Assembly: GCA_938007935.1 (NCBI GenBank)
Contig: CALLMD010000003.1
Location: 1 to 64,000, forward strand
DNA: 64,000 nt
Origin: an uncultured Hellea sp.
GTDB taxonomy: Bacteria > Pseudomonadota > Alphaproteobacteria > Caulobacterales > Maricaulaceae
Reading direction: 5' to 3'
Shown here: positions 52,980 to 62,492 of the stretch, in pieces
How the letters are laid out: the number at the start of each line of letters is the position of its first letter
Position numbering within the stretch: position 1 is the stretch's first letter
The notes under the pieces: model-generated
What the model saw: only the letters and a program-made list of their open reading frames with translations
Told to the model about the DNA's origin: nothing
Database searches by the model: none
Made by a program: the position numbers and the translations under genes

Positions 52980-53429
52980 ATGAAAATTATTCTCTTTCAA
53001 CCCGATATGGCGGGCAATCTGGGCGCCGTCATGCGCTCTTGCGCCTGCTTTGGCGCGGCTTTGGAGGTGATTGAGCCTTGCGGTTTTCCCTTAACCGCCA
53101 AAGCCTTGCGCCGCACCGCCATGGATTACGGCGCGCCTGACACCCTCACCCGCCACACAAGCTGGGAGGCCTATAAAGCCAAAGGCGAATCGGGGCGGCT
53201 TGTTTTATTCACCACGCAAGGCGCAACGCCCATGCCAGAATTTAAGTTCCAAGCGGATGATCGGCTAATATTTGGCCGTGAAAGCGCGGGCGCGCCGCAA
53301 GAGGTTCATGACGCCGCCGCGGCCCGCGTCATTATTCCTATTGCGCAAGGTGCGCGGAGCTTCAACCTCGCCACATCTGTCGCAATTGCCACCTATGAGG
53401 CCTTGCGGCAAACAGCTGGCTTGCCCTAG
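52980..53429 (+). CDS. trmL: tRNA (cytidine(34)-2'-O)-methyltransferase
   Basis: Methylates the 2'-OH of the wobble nucleotide of some leucine tRNAs using SAM. I start at the ATG at 52980, where the SPOUT fold begins (KIILFQPDMAGNLGAVMRSC); the longer frame at 52812 runs into petA. The 149-residue length fits TrmL (157 in E. coli). Knot motifs are LIFGRESAGAP near 95, VIIPIAQGARSFNLATSVAI near 116-135. It precedes hemF by nine bases, so these two are probably cotranscribed. Confidence 0.9.
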   Translation: MKIILFQPDMAGNLGAVMRSCACFGAALEVIEPCGFPLTAKALRRTAMDYGAPDTLTRHTSWEAYKAKGESGRLVLFTTQGATPMPEFKFQADDRLIFGRESAGAPQEVHDAAAARVIIPIAQGARSFNLATSVAIATYEALRQTAGLP

Positions 53430-53438
53430 ACACATATT

Positions 53439-54320
53439 ATGGAAATAAAAACTGATACATTTCATGACAAAAAAGAAAAAGCGGCCGCTTGGTTTAAGTC
53501 CTTGCGTGATGACATCTGCGCTGAATTTGAAGTCTTAGAAAACGAAGCGCCAGAAAGCCTTTTCCCCGGAGAGCCGGGACGCTTTGAATATGAAGACTGG
53601 CAGCGCAAAGTCGAAAATGGCGGCGGAGGGACTGGCGGTATGCTGCGCGGGCGGCTCTTTGAGAAATGCGGCGTACATATCTCTGTTGTCAAAGGCGAGT
53701 TTGAAGGCGAGATGCGCGAGAAAACACCCGGCGCAAAAGACGATCCGCGTTTTTGGGCGGCGGGCATATCGCTTATCGCTCATCACCGCAATCCCAATGT
53801 ACCATCTGTGCACATGAATACGCGCTATATCGTGACAACGCAGGATTGGTTTGGCGGCGGGGCTGACCTGACCCCGACCCAAGCCAAGGACAGAACGCAA
53901 AGCTCACCAGACGCCATTGCCTTTCACACAGGCATGAAGGCGGCCTGTGACGCCCATGATGTTGCGGATTATCCCAAATTTAAAAATTGGTGCGATGAAT
54001 ATTTTCACCTCCATCACCGTGATGAGCCGCGCGGCATTGGCGGTATCTTTTATGACCGTTTTAATAGTGGAGATTGGGAGGCGGACTTTGCCTTTACCAA
54101 AGATGTCGGGCAGCATTTTCTCAAAACCTATGCCGCAATTGTGCGCAGGCGGATGCACGAGCCCTGGACAGAAGCCGACCGCGAAGAACAGCTCATCACG
54201 CGGGGCCGCTATGTCGAATTTAATCTGCTATGGGATAGAGGCACAACCTTTGGCCTGAAAACTGGCGGTAATATAAAGACGATTTTAAGTTCCATGCCGC
54301 CGGTTGTGAAATGGCCTTAG
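53439..54320 (+). CDS. hemF: Oxygen-dependent coproporphyrinogen III oxidase
   Basis: Converts coproporphyrinogen III to protoporphyrinogen IX with O2 in haem synthesis. This 293-residue protein has [20 protein letters not shown] near 65, the signature [20 protein letters not shown] near 125-145, and [18 protein letters not shown] near 185-202. Length is right. It shows aerobic growth, in line with the neighbouring bc1 operon. The start is nine bases after trmL. Confidence 0.96.
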   Translation: MEIKTDTFHDKKEKAAAWFKSLRDDICAEFEVLENEAPESLFPGEPGRFEYEDWQRKVENGGGGTGGMLRGRLFEKCGVHISVVKGEFEGEMREKTPGAKDDPRFWAAGISLIAHHRNPNVPSVHMNTRYIVTTQDWFGGGADLTPTQAKDRTQSSPDAIAFHTGMKAACDAHDVADYPKFKNWCDEYFHLHHRDEPRGIGGIFYDRFNSGDWEADFAFTKDVGQHFLKTYAAIVRRRMHEPWTEADREEQLITRGRYVEFNLLWDRGTTFGLKTGGNIKTILSSMPPVVKWP

Positions 54321-54385
54321 CTTTTCAAAGATAATTGTGATGTCGTTAAATTAGGCAAAATCGGCATTTTATGCTATGATCGCGT

Positions 54386-54955
54386 ATGACCCAAATTTCT
54401 AAAATCCTCCTCGCAACTGTTTTCTCACTCGGCATGAGCGTTTCGGCCTCAGCGCAAATCATTGTTCAAGGCAATGGCGCGGCGCGTGACTGTTACATGA
54501 GCGCAAAAATGGGAGACAGGGGACAACTTGGTACAATTCGGACATGTAGAAGCGCCTTGCTCGATGAGTTAAGTACGCGTGACCTCGCCGCAACACATAT
54601 TAACCTAGGTGTTCTTTATATGCGCCGCGGAGATAATGCCGATGCACAAACGCATTACAAAAAAGCGATAGACTTACGCCCATCCACTTCCGAAGCCTAT
54701 ATAAATTACGGCGCGAGCCTTATTTATACAGGCAATTACCAAGAGGCGATAAATGCCATAAATAAAGCCATCGAGCTTAAAACTGTTAAAATGCCAGAGG
54801 CGCTTTTTAACCGCGCTATGGCCTATGATGGTCTAGAAAATTATAAAGGGGCTTATAAAGATCTCAAGCAAGCCCTCGTTTTAAAGCCAGAATGGCCTGC
54901 GGCTTTAAACGCAATTGATAATTATACGGTGACGACCCGCTCAAAACAAAATTAG
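54386..54955 (+). CDS. Exported TPR protein
   Basis: This 189-residue protein has a signal peptide (residues 1-26, SASAQ) and three TPR motifs at about 66-99, 100-133 and 137-170 (ATHINLGVLYMRRGDNADAQ, AYINYGASLIYTGNYQEAI, LFNRAMAYDGLENYKGAYKD). Similar small periplasmic TPR proteins act as assembly aids; the partner here is unknown. It lies between hemF and the fabA operon. Confidence 0.8.
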   Translation: MTQISKILLATVFSLGMSVSASAQIIVQGNGAARDCYMSAKMGDRGQLGTIRTCRSALLDELSTRDLAATHINLGVLYMRRGDNADAQTHYKKAIDLRPSTSEAYINYGASLIYTGNYQEAINAINKAIELKTVKMPEALFNRAMAYDGLENYKGAYKDLKQALVLKPEWPAALNAIDNYTVTTRSKQN

Positions 54956-55030
54956 TGAACGCACATACAGCTTGAGTTTATGCGCTCATCCTTTATCAAG
55001 AGCCTTTGAATCAAAGCAGGCTCTGACAGC

Positions 55031-55561
55031 ATGAAAAAAATACAATCCTCATATGATTATGATGACCTGATTATTAGCGGCGAAAAAAGCCTCTTTGGTC
55101 CGGGTAATGCCAAATTACCGCTGCCGCCCATGCTTATGCTCGACCGTATTGTCCATATGGCCGATACAGGCGGAGAGTATGATAAAGGCCACCTCATTGC
55201 CGAGCTTGATATCAAGCCCGACCTTTGGTTTTTTGAGTGTCATTTTAAGGGCGATCCCGTCATGCCAGGATGCTTGGGTCTTGATGCTATGTGGCAACTC
55301 GTCGGGTTCTGGCTTGGATGGACAGGCTCGCCAGGCCGGGGCCGCGCCCTTGGTGTCGGTGAAGTTAAATTCACAGGCCAAGTGACGCAGGATATTAAAA
55401 AGGTCAGATACGAAATTGACCTTAAGCGCGTTATTCGCCGCCGACTCGTCCTTGGAATTGCAGATGGTAGAATGTATGCCGATGATGAGCTTATCTATAA
55501 AGCCAAAGATCTGCGTGTAGGTTTATTTGTACCAGAAGACAGTAAAGAGGGAGTCGCCTAA
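55031..55561 (+). CDS. fabA: 3-hydroxydecanoyl-ACP dehydratase/isomerase
   Basis: Dehydrates 3-hydroxyacyl-ACP and isomerises trans-2- to cis-3-decenoyl-ACP, starting unsaturated fatty acids. The 176-residue product has the catalytic His in [20 protein letters not shown] near 71-90, with the Asp of GLDAMWQ as the partner residue. The fabA type (not fabZ) is shown by the extended N-terminus and GCLGLD. Its stop overlaps the fabB ATG (TAATG), so the two are coupled. Confidence 0.95.
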   Translation: MKKIQSSYDYDDLIISGEKSLFGPGNAKLPLPPMLMLDRIVHMADTGGEYDKGHLIAELDIKPDLWFFECHFKGDPVMPGCLGLDAMWQLVGFWLGWTGSPGRGRALGVGEVKFTGQVTQDIKKVRYEIDLKRVIRRRLVLGIADGRMYADDELIYKAKDLRVGLFVPEDSKEGVA

Positions 55562-56796
55562 TGCGCCGCGTTGTTATCACTGGAATCGGGATTGTCTCCT
55601 GTATTGGTAATAATCAAGACGAAGTCGCTGCCAATCTAAAAGCCGGCAAGTCAGGCATTAGACATGATGAGAAAATGGCCGAGCTTGGTTTTCGCAGCCA
55701 AGTATCAGGCCGCCCAGCCGACACAGCCGAGCGCGCCAAAGAGGCCATAGGTAAACGTAGTCTGCGCTTTATGGCCGACGCCGCAATATGGTCTGCCCTT
55801 GCCATGCATGACGCCATTGCTGATGCAAAGCTTTTAGAGGAGCAAGTTTCCAATGACCGCACAGGCATTATCGCAGGCTCTGGCGGCCCCAGCGCGATTG
55901 AGATCGTGCGCGCCGCAGATATTACGCGTAAAAATAATTCCCCCAAACGCATTGGGCCCTTTGCGGTCCCAAAAGCGATGTCTTCGACAGTCTCGGCGAC
56001 GCTGGCCACGCATTTTAAAATTAAAGGCGTGAATTACTCCATCACTTCGGCTTGTACGACATCGCTGCACTGTATCGGGGCAGCCTGTGAGCAAATCCAA
56101 TGGGGCAAGCAAGATGTTATGTTTGCGGGCGGGGGCGAAGAAGTCGAATGGGCGATGAGCTCTCTCTTTGACGCGATGGGCGCCATGAGCAGTAAATATA
56201 ATGATAGTCCTGAAACGGCCTCGCGGGCCTTTGACGCCACGCGCGACGGTTTTGTCATTGCGGGCGGCGCGGGCATGCTCGTGCTCGAAGATTATGAGCA
56301 CGCCAAAGCGCGCGGGGCAAAAATTTACGCCGAAATAACTGGCTACGCCGCCACATCAGATGGTTATGATATGGTGGCCCCCTCTGGCGAAGGCGCAGAA
56401 CGGGCTATGCGTATGGCTTTGGCTGACGCGAAAACGCGCGGCATAGATAGCGTTGATTATATCAATCCCCATGCGACCTCGACGCCCGTGGGCGATGTCG
56501 CTGAAACCAGCGCTATCCATCGTGTGTTCGGCGAGGACGGGCCTTATATCTCGGCAACAAAATGCCTAACGGGTCACAGCCTCGGCGCCGCGGGCGTGCA
56601 AGAAGCAATTTATAGCTTGATTATGATGGACCGTGGTTTTGTTGCCCCCTCTATCAATATCACTGAGCTTGATCCCGAGCTTCCCAAAGTCAATATCGCG
56701 CAAACAATGGTCGAAACAGAGCTTAACTCCATTATGTCCAATAGTTTTGGCTTTGGCGGCACAAATGGCAGCGTTATCTTCTCGAAAACATCCTAA
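55561..56796 (+). CDS. fabB: Beta-ketoacyl-ACP synthase I
   Basis: Elongates unsaturated acyl-ACPs. The 411-residue protein shows the Cys-His-His triad: [15 protein letters not shown] (Cys near 164), [11 protein letters not shown] (near 302) and [15 protein letters not shown] (near 338). Pairing with fabA is diagnostic of KAS I. It begins inside the fabA stop and ends 25 bases before fabI. Confidence 0.96.
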   Translation: MRRVVITGIGIVSCIGNNQDEVAANLKAGKSGIRHDEKMAELGFRSQVSGRPADTAERAKEAIGKRSLRFMADAAIWSALAMHDAIADAKLLEEQVSNDRTGIIAGSGGPSAIEIVRAADITRKNNSPKRIGPFAVPKAMSSTVSATLATHFKIKGVNYSITSACTTSLHCIGAACEQIQWGKQDVMFAGGGEEVEWAMSSLFDAMGAMSSKYNDSPETASRAFDATRDGFVIAGGAGMLVLEDYEHAKARGAKIYAEITGYAATSDGYDMVAPSGEGAERAMRMALADAKTRGIDSVDYINPHATSTPVGDVAETSAIHRVFGEDGPYISATKCLTGHSLGAAGVQEAIYSLIMMDRGFVAPSINITELDPELPKVNIAQTMVETELNSIMSNSFGFGGTNGSVIFSKTS

Positions 56797-56821
56797 CTCC
56801 ATCCTCCTAAAAGGTAACAAC

Positions 56822-57652
56822 ATGGCAGAGCAAAATTTCCCGCAAGGTCAATTAATGGCTGGCAAGCGCGGCCTGATTATGGGCGTCGCGAATAAGAACT
56901 CAATTGCTTGGGCCATTGCGCGTCAGCTCTCCGCCCAAGGCGCGGAGCTTGCTTTTACCTATCAAGGCGACGCCCTGCTTCGGCGCGTTAAGCCCCTCGC
57001 CGAATCTGTTGGCTCTGACATATTGTGTGAATGCGATGTCACCAATGACGATACAATGGACGCAACCTTTAAAACCCTTAAAGATAAATGGGGTAAAATC
57101 GACTTCCTTGTTCACGCCATTGCATTTGCGGGTAAAGATCAGCTGGCAGGTTCTTTCATTGAAAATACCACGCGCGAAGGCTTTAAGTCAGCGCTCGACA
57201 TATCCGCCTATAGCTTTGTCGATGCAGGTCGCCGAGCGGCTGAGATTATGAATGATGGCGGCGCTATGGTCACCCTCACCTATCTTGGCTCTGAACGCGT
57301 CATTCCAAATTACAATGTCATGGGGGTAGCCAAGGCCGCGCTAGAGGCCAGCACACGCTATATGGCGGCTGATCTTGGCCCGCGCCAAATCCGCGTCAAC
57401 GCCATCTCGGCGGGCCCGATTAAAACCCTCGCTGCCGCAGGCATTGGCTCCGGACGTCACATGTTCCGCTTCAACAAAGCCGCGAGCGCGATGCAAGATA
57501 ATACAGACCCGATGGGCGTCGCCGGCGCTGCGCTTTATCTGCTCTCTGATTTAGGACTATCCTGCACAGGCGAAACCCACCACGTCGATGGCGGCTTCCA
57601 CGCCATAGGCATGCCGCAAGAAGGCCCATTGCGCGAAAGCATGCCGGATTAG
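56822..57652 (+). CDS. fabI: Enoyl-ACP reductase (NADH), FabI type
   Basis: Reduces trans-2-enoyl-ACP, the last step of each elongation cycle. The start is the ATG at 56822 with AAGGT upstream; a longer frame inside fabB is rejected. The 276-residue short-chain dehydrogenase has LIMGVANKNSIAWAIARQL near 20-38, and the catalytic Tyr/Lys of the FabI-type YxxxxxxK are in IPNYNVMGVAKAALEAS near 163-179. FabI in a fabA-fabB operon is common in alphaproteobacteria. It is the usual target of triclosan-type inhibitors in other bacteria. Confidence 0.95.
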   Translation: MAEQNFPQGQLMAGKRGLIMGVANKNSIAWAIARQLSAQGAELAFTYQGDALLRRVKPLAESVGSDILCECDVTNDDTMDATFKTLKDKWGKIDFLVHAIAFAGKDQLAGSFIENTTREGFKSALDISAYSFVDAGRRAAEIMNDGGAMVTLTYLGSERVIPNYNVMGVAKAALEASTRYMAADLGPRQIRVNAISAGPIKTLAAAGIGSGRHMFRFNKAASAMQDNTDPMGVAGAALYLLSDLGLSCTGETHHVDGGFHAIGMPQEGPLRESMPD

Positions 57653-57778
57653 CGGCACATAATCAAAACTTAACTACTGAATTCGTTAATCTGCTTTAAT
57701 GGACTGTAAAGTCAAATTTCACATCGATGTCCTATGACTGCATTATGGGTTTATTCTAACCCTGCTGTGGAGATTGTG

Positions 57779-57934
57779 ATGATAGAACTATATTTAAAAG
57801 ACGAGTCTGGTGCGACAGCAATTGAATATGGTTTAATTGCAGCCCTTATAGCTGTATCGTTAATCGCCGGCGCTACGGCAATTGGGGTTTCTATCGATGA
57901 TATATTTGGAACGGTCGAAACATCACTAACATAA
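57779..57934 (+). CDS. Flp-family type IVb pilin
   Basis: This 51-residue prepilin is chosen from the ATG at 57779, with TGGAG about eight bases upstream; a longer frame from 57734 adds 15 residues that do not fit a pilin. After a short leader (ELYLKDESG) comes the class IVb cleavage site G/ATAIEYG and a hydrophobic stalk (LIAALIAVSLIAGATAIGV). It resembles Caulobacter PilA, the Tad pilus subunit used for surface contact. No other tad/cpa gene is in view, so this is an isolated pilin gene, as is often found. Confidence 0.9.
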   Translation: MIELYLKDESGATAIEYGLIAALIAVSLIAGATAIGVSIDDIFGTVETSLT

Positions 57935-57938
57935 ATTA

Positions 57939-58040
57939 CCTCGCTAACAGCTCGAAGTGTCGCTGTATTAGATGGTTTTAAAATATCTCGGAGGATAGCA
58001 TTGGCAGTTATGCCATTACCTGCCCGTTACATTAGCGAGG
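57939..58040. other. Structured non-coding stretch after the pilin gene
   Basis: CCTCGCTAA (57939-57947) and TTAGCGAGG (58032-58040) are perfect nine-base inverted repeats 84 bases apart, starting five bases after the pilin stop. Inside, a GGCAG/CTGCC pair could form a local hairpin. No coding frame was found from 57935 to 58206. It may be the structured 3' end of the pilin mRNA or a small RNA. Confidence 0.4.
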
Positions 58041-58206
58041 GCTTTCTGGGAAGGTGAGCATTGACGCTTATGTTGATAATTTTCATGCCTTGCTCATTCA
58101 ATCAGAGCGACATCTGCGCCCGCCCAGCAAAAGCTAAAGCCATACCTTGGCCAAGCCCTTTTGTTTGTGCCTTTTACAAGGGCCGTTTTTCCAGAAAGGT
58201 CAAACA

Positions 58207-59427
58207 TCAATAATTCCACATCGTGCCATCTTCGAGGCGAACAATTGGGTGATAGCGGCGGTCAAAACTATAACGCTTGGCTTCTTTTTCATCAAAATCA
58301 ACACCGAGGCCCGGTGCTTCACTGACATAGAACATGCCGTCTTTGAGGTAATGCTCAGAGGGGAAAAGAGCGTCACATTCGGGCGTACCCAAAACAAGAT
58401 ATTCTTGAATGCCGAAATTCGGGGCCCATGCATTTAGATGGGCTTGCGCGGCCATAGAAATGGGCGAATGACTTGGCGCGCCGTGGAAACCCGTTCTAAC
58501 ATTATGAAGGCCCGCCAGTTCAACAATCCGCCTGACATGGGTAATCCCGCCCGCATAGGTGACAGAGACCCGAATGAAATCAAGCAGCTCTTCCTCAATC
58601 ATACCTTTGCAATCCCATATGGAATTAAAGACTTCGCCAATCGCAATTGGAACGGTTGTATGTTGCCGAATAAGCCTGAGCACAGTTTGATCATCAGCAG
58701 GGGTTGGGTCTTCCATCCAGAAAAGATTGTATTTTTCGATTTCTTTGCCAAAGGCCGCTGCCTCTCGTGGGCGTAGCCTGTGATGGACATCATGTAAAAG
58801 TTTCAAATCAGGCCCGAATTTTTCGCGGACTTTTTCAAAAACGTGCGGCATATATTTGAGATATTTTTCTGTGTCCCAAATTTCTTGGTCGGGCAGCGTG
58901 CCGTATTCAGTAATGAAATGTTTGGAGTCCCCGCCTTTTCCTGTCGCATAGCCACCTTCAGGCATATCCGGAATGCCGCATTGCAGGCGGATAGCTTTAT
59001 AGCCTAGCTCTTGATAATGGGCGACGGAATCGAGCAGCATATCTAAATCCGTCCCTACAGCATGGGCATAGACTAAAGCGCCATCCCGGCTTTTACCGCC
59101 AAAGAGTTGATAAAGAGGCAGGCCTGCGATTTTGCCCTTTATATCCCAGAGCGCCATATCAACAGCGCCTATAGCCGCCATAGCAACAGGGCCGCGGCGG
59201 AAATAAGCGCCTCTATAAAAATATTGCCAGATGTCTTCGCTATTGCGCGGATCCATCCCAATCAGGCAGGGGATCATATAGGTTTTCAAAAATTCTGCGG
59301 GAAGCGTTTCGCGCGTGTTGAGCGTGCCATCACCAATACCGTATATGCCGGCATCTGTCATAATCTTCAATGTGACGTAGTTCTTACCTGGGCCGCCAAC
59401 AAAAACTTCAGCGCTCGTAATTTTCAT
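58207..59427 (-). CDS. D-mannonate dehydratase-like enolase-superfamily protein (ManD)
   Basis: Predicted to dehydrate D-mannonate (or a related acid sugar) to 2-keto-3-deoxygluconate. This 406-residue protein aligns by eye over its length with Novosphingobium ManD: EDIWQYFYRGAYFRRGPV near 65-82, Arg in GYKAIRLQ and the Tyr equivalent to Tyr159 in GGYATG, then metal ligands in LLHDVHHR, FWMEDPTP and AIGEVFNS, and the C-terminal VRLEDGTMWNY. The Asp/Glu/Glu metal site and the Arg-Tyr and His bases are all present, so it should be active. The ManD family contains low-activity and inactive members, so substrate is not certain. It is divergent from the oxidoreductase-symporter pair. Confidence 0.85.
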   Translation of the reverse strand: MKITSAEVFVGGPGKNYVTLKIMTDAGIYGIGDGTLNTRETLPAEFLKTYMIPCLIGMDPRNSEDIWQYFYRGAYFRRGPVAMAAIGAVDMALWDIKGKIAGLPLYQLFGGKSRDGALVYAHAVGTDLDMLLDSVAHYQELGYKAIRLQCGIPDMPEGGYATGKGGDSKHFITEYGTLPDQEIWDTEKYLKYMPHVFEKVREKFGPDLKLLHDVHHRLRPREAAAFGKEIEKYNLFWMEDPTPADDQTVLRLIRQHTTVPIAIGEVFNSIWDCKGMIEEELLDFIRVSVTYAGGITHVRRIVELAGLHNVRTGFHGAPSHSPISMAAQAHLNAWAPNFGIQEYLVLGTPECDALFPSEHYLKDGMFYVSEAPGLGVDFDEKEAKRYSFDRRYHPIVRLEDGTMWNY

Positions 59428-59514
59428 TCTTGTCTCCAGCTGTTTTTAATATTGGTGTTAACACGCAGGCTATATTGGTATAGGCCTTTGGTATAAATAG
59501 GTTGGAGCGAGAAA

Positions 59515-60654
59515 ATGAGCAAGACAATAAGAGTTCTCGTCCATGGAACAGGCTTTGCGGGGCAAGGTCATGCTGAAGCCTTCAGAGATGTAGGCGCAGA
59601 AATTATAGGCATGGTTGGACGCACAGAAAGCGTCGTTAATCAAGTCACCACCGAGATGAAAATTCCCTTTGCAGGACTGGATTGGTCGCAAGCCCTCAAA
59701 GATTGCAAGCCAGATATTGTATCGATTGCAACGCCAGGCGGGGCGCATGTTGAGCCTATCAAACAAGCCATTACAGCAGGATGTCATGTCTTTTGCGATA
59801 AGCCGTTAACCGCAGATGGCGATACTGCAAAAGAGCTTTATGAACTTGCACAAAGCAAAGGCATAAAGACAGCCTTTGCCGCAAGCTTTAGATATATGCC
59901 TGAAATCCTTCATGCCAAAAGATTGGTCGAAGGCGGCGCTATAGGAGACCCGCTCGAAGTTGAATGCATATCCCACTTTAACCTAGAACGAGATATTCCT
60001 TTTGGATGGTCGCACCGCAGAGAAGATGGCGGCGGACGACTAAATAATAATTTCACCCACAAACTGTCTATCGTCACCTCTGTTATTGGCGAGACAATCC
60101 TCTCTGTTATGGGCGAAGTGCGTAATGATATGGGCCAAGCGCCGATTGTGAAAGGCGTGCATAATTTTAAAACAAGGCGCGAGCATATTCCTGATGATTT
60201 GAACGACCCTTCCCTAAAATGGGGAACATCTAATGTTGAGTGGTCATATAATGTGACAGCCAAGCTCCAAAGCCCTTATGCAAAAAACCCTGTCACAGCG
60301 TTGTTTAAACATGGCGGTCTTCATCCGCGCTTTCATGAAGATTATATCGCCTTTTATGGCAGCAAAGGCACGATCTATATTAAAGGCCATTACGGTAGCG
60401 GGCCTTTATATTTATATGGCGCTAGTAAGGCGTGGGAAGAAATTAAGTTGCCCGCCGACATCGCCGACAATATGCCCGATGTTGAAGGCGATACGGAACG
60501 AAACTGGCGATACCTTATTCGCGAATTTGTCAAAGATATAAAAGGCGAAACCGCCTTGCCGTATCAAACCTTTAAAGAAGGCGCGCAATACCAACAGCTC
60601 ATAGATATTATCCGCGAAAATGATAATTGGACGGATGTCAGGCATCTGTCATAA
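59515..60654 (+). CDS. Gfo/Idh/MocA-family oxidoreductase
   Basis: This 379-residue NAD(P)-dependent sugar or inositol dehydrogenase has the N-terminal Rossmann loop VLVHGTGFAGQGHAEAF near 7-23 and the family motif with DKP in place of EKP (HVFCDKPLTADG near 90-101), with GRLNNNFTHKL near 178-189 containing the substrate-site His. The C-terminal domain is the usual alpha/beta sheet. It may oxidise a sugar or sugar acid feeding the ManD route. The stop at 60654 is directly followed by the symporter ATG, so the pair is an operon. Confidence 0.88.
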   Translation: MSKTIRVLVHGTGFAGQGHAEAFRDVGAEIIGMVGRTESVVNQVTTEMKIPFAGLDWSQALKDCKPDIVSIATPGGAHVEPIKQAITAGCHVFCDKPLTADGDTAKELYELAQSKGIKTAFAASFRYMPEILHAKRLVEGGAIGDPLEVECISHFNLERDIPFGWSHRREDGGGRLNNNFTHKLSIVTSVIGETILSVMGEVRNDMGQAPIVKGVHNFKTRREHIPDDLNDPSLKWGTSNVEWSYNVTAKLQSPYAKNPVTALFKHGGLHPRFHEDYIAFYGSKGTIYIKGHYGSGPLYLYGASKAWEEIKLPADIADNMPDVEGDTERNWRYLIREFVKDIKGETALPYQTFKEGAQYQQLIDIIRENDNWTDVRHLS

Positions 60655-62412
60655 ATGACTTCGCAAATAGACATATCCAATATCGAATATTTCGTCATCA
60701 TCGGCTATCTTGTTTTGATTGCCGTTGTCGGCATTGTTTTTAAGAAATTTTCTTCCGACACGGATGATTACTTTAAGAGCGGCTCTAAAGGGAGCTGGTG
60801 GCTGGTCGGTAGTAGCGCCTTTATGAGCGCCTTTAGCGCTTGGACATTTACGGGCGCTGCAGGCGTTGCGTTTGAATCCGGTTTTTCCGTGATGATTATT
60901 TTTCTCGGCAATGCCTTTGGCTTCTTTTTGAATTTCCTCTTTTTAGGGCCATGGCTTCGTCAGATGCGGGTGACAACCTTTCCCGAAGCGATTTCCAAAC
61001 GCTTTGGCGAAAAAACCCGCATGTTCTACGCGCTTTATGAAGTGCCCATCCGTATTTTATATTCGGCCATGGCTTTATATGGCCTCGGCATTTTTTGCTC
61101 TGCAGTCTTTGGATATAATATTTTCCAAGTCATATTGGCTTGCGGAATTATTGTTTTATTTTACTCGGCAACGGGTGGGCGCTGGGCAGTGATGGCAACG
61201 GACTTTTTACAAGGTCTCATTTTGGTACCACTCACCATCCTCATTGCATGGCTTTGCATTAACAAGCTAGGCGGTATCGGCAATATGTTCGCGGAAATTG
61301 AAGCCCAAGGCCTATCGGAAAAATTCAAGATGGTAAATTCTGCCACACTTTTTGGCGGGGCATATACATGGGGCTGGGCCAGTGCCATGGTCACGAAAGG
61401 GTTTTTAGTCTTCAATTCCATGTATGCTGGCCCGCGTTATTTCTCTGTCAAAGATGGACGCGAAGCTCGCAAAGCGGCGCTGCTGGCGTCTGGTTTATTT
61501 CTACTGGGCGGTTTGATCTGGTTTCTACCGCCTATCACAGCAAGGCTTTTATTTGCTGAAGACGTCATGGCGCTGGGGATAAGCAAACCTGCAGAAGCCG
61601 CCTATGCCATCGCCAGCATTAAACTCCTGCCAACAGGCCTTATTGGGCTGATTGTCGTTGCAATCCTGACCGCGAGTATGAGCACAATGGATACGGGGCT
61701 AAACACCAATGTCGCAATTTTAATCAAAGATATTTACCCCAAGATCGCACAACGACTTAAATGGACATTAAAGTCAGAGACTGAGCTATTAAAATATGGC
61801 CGCCTATACACATGGTTTATGGGCGTTTTTATTCTTTTACTCGCGCTCTATATGGCGCAGGCCAAAGGCAAAGGCATTTTCGAAATCATGCTCGATGTAG
61901 GCGCGCTCCTCATGACCCCAATTCAGATACCCCTGATGTGGGGGCTATTTATTCGCAGGACTCCTTCATGGGCCGCCCTCTTATCTATCAGCCTATCTTT
62001 AACCGTCTCTTTCATGGCCTTTATGAATGTACCGCTCTCAACTTTCGGATTTTCGCCGGACGCAACATGGACATTCCAAGCTAAATTTTTCGGCGTATTT
62101 ATTGCTGGGTCTCTGGGCTTTTTACTATCCATACCCTTCGCCCCTGCAAAAGACTCCGCGCATCGCATTATGGTCGATGAATTTATCACAACGATGAAAA
62201 CACCCATAGACTTTGACGCTGAAGTCGGACCAGCTAATGATTTAGCGCAGTTAAAGGTGATAGGTGTATTTGGCGCCGTCATTGCCGCTTTTATCGCTTC
62301 AATGTTGTTTATTCCTAATTCTATAGACGGCAGATTTACGATTGCAGCTCTTGCGTTGATAATAGGCGCAGTAAGTGGGTTTATGATACGCGCCAGCAAA
62401 AGCCCCATTTAA
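60655..62412 (+). CDS. Sodium:solute symporter (SSS family)
   Basis: This 585-residue polytopic protein imports a solute with sodium. It shows about 13 hydrophobic spans, the N-terminal DDYFKSGSKGSWWLVGSSAF near 36-55 and the sodium-site region AILTASMSTMDTGLNTNVAI near 338-357, typical of SSS transporters of sugars and organic acids. Its ATG directly follows the stop of the oxidoreductase gene. With ManD this suggests uptake and use of a sugar acid such as mannonate or a uronate derivative. Confidence 0.9.
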   Translation: MTSQIDISNIEYFVIIGYLVLIAVVGIVFKKFSSDTDDYFKSGSKGSWWLVGSSAFMSAFSAWTFTGAAGVAFESGFSVMIIFLGNAFGFFLNFLFLGPWLRQMRVTTFPEAISKRFGEKTRMFYALYEVPIRILYSAMALYGLGIFCSAVFGYNIFQVILACGIIVLFYSATGGRWAVMATDFLQGLILVPLTILIAWLCINKLGGIGNMFAEIEAQGLSEKFKMVNSATLFGGAYTWGWASAMVTKGFLVFNSMYAGPRYFSVKDGREARKAALLASGLFLLGGLIWFLPPITARLLFAEDVMALGISKPAEAAYAIASIKLLPTGLIGLIVVAILTASMSTMDTGLNTNVAILIKDIYPKIAQRLKWTLKSETELLKYGRLYTWFMGVFILLLALYMAQAKGKGIFEIMLDVGALLMTPIQIPLMWGLFIRRTPSWAALLSISLSLTVSFMAFMNVPLSTFGFSPDATWTFQAKFFGVFIAGSLGFLLSIPFAPAKDSAHRIMVDEFITTMKTPIDFDAEVGPANDLAQLKVIGVFGAVIAAFIASMLFIPNSIDGRFTIAALALIIGAVSGFMIRASKSPI

Positions 62413-62492
62413 CATCAAATCAGTATTATGCTTTGGAATAATGTGAAGTATTTACCTATTTGCATTCCCCATACCCCGCGTTATCACGCTCT

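Noticed and set aside
57670..57699. CtrA box upstream of the Flp pilin
   Set aside because: Three TTAA motifs occur, but spaced 12 and 6 bases rather than 7, so the match is not consensus. It could still be tested.
58438..58776. Plus-strand open frame inside the mannonate dehydratase gene
   Set aside because: Antisense shadow of a well supported gene with conserved active-site residues.
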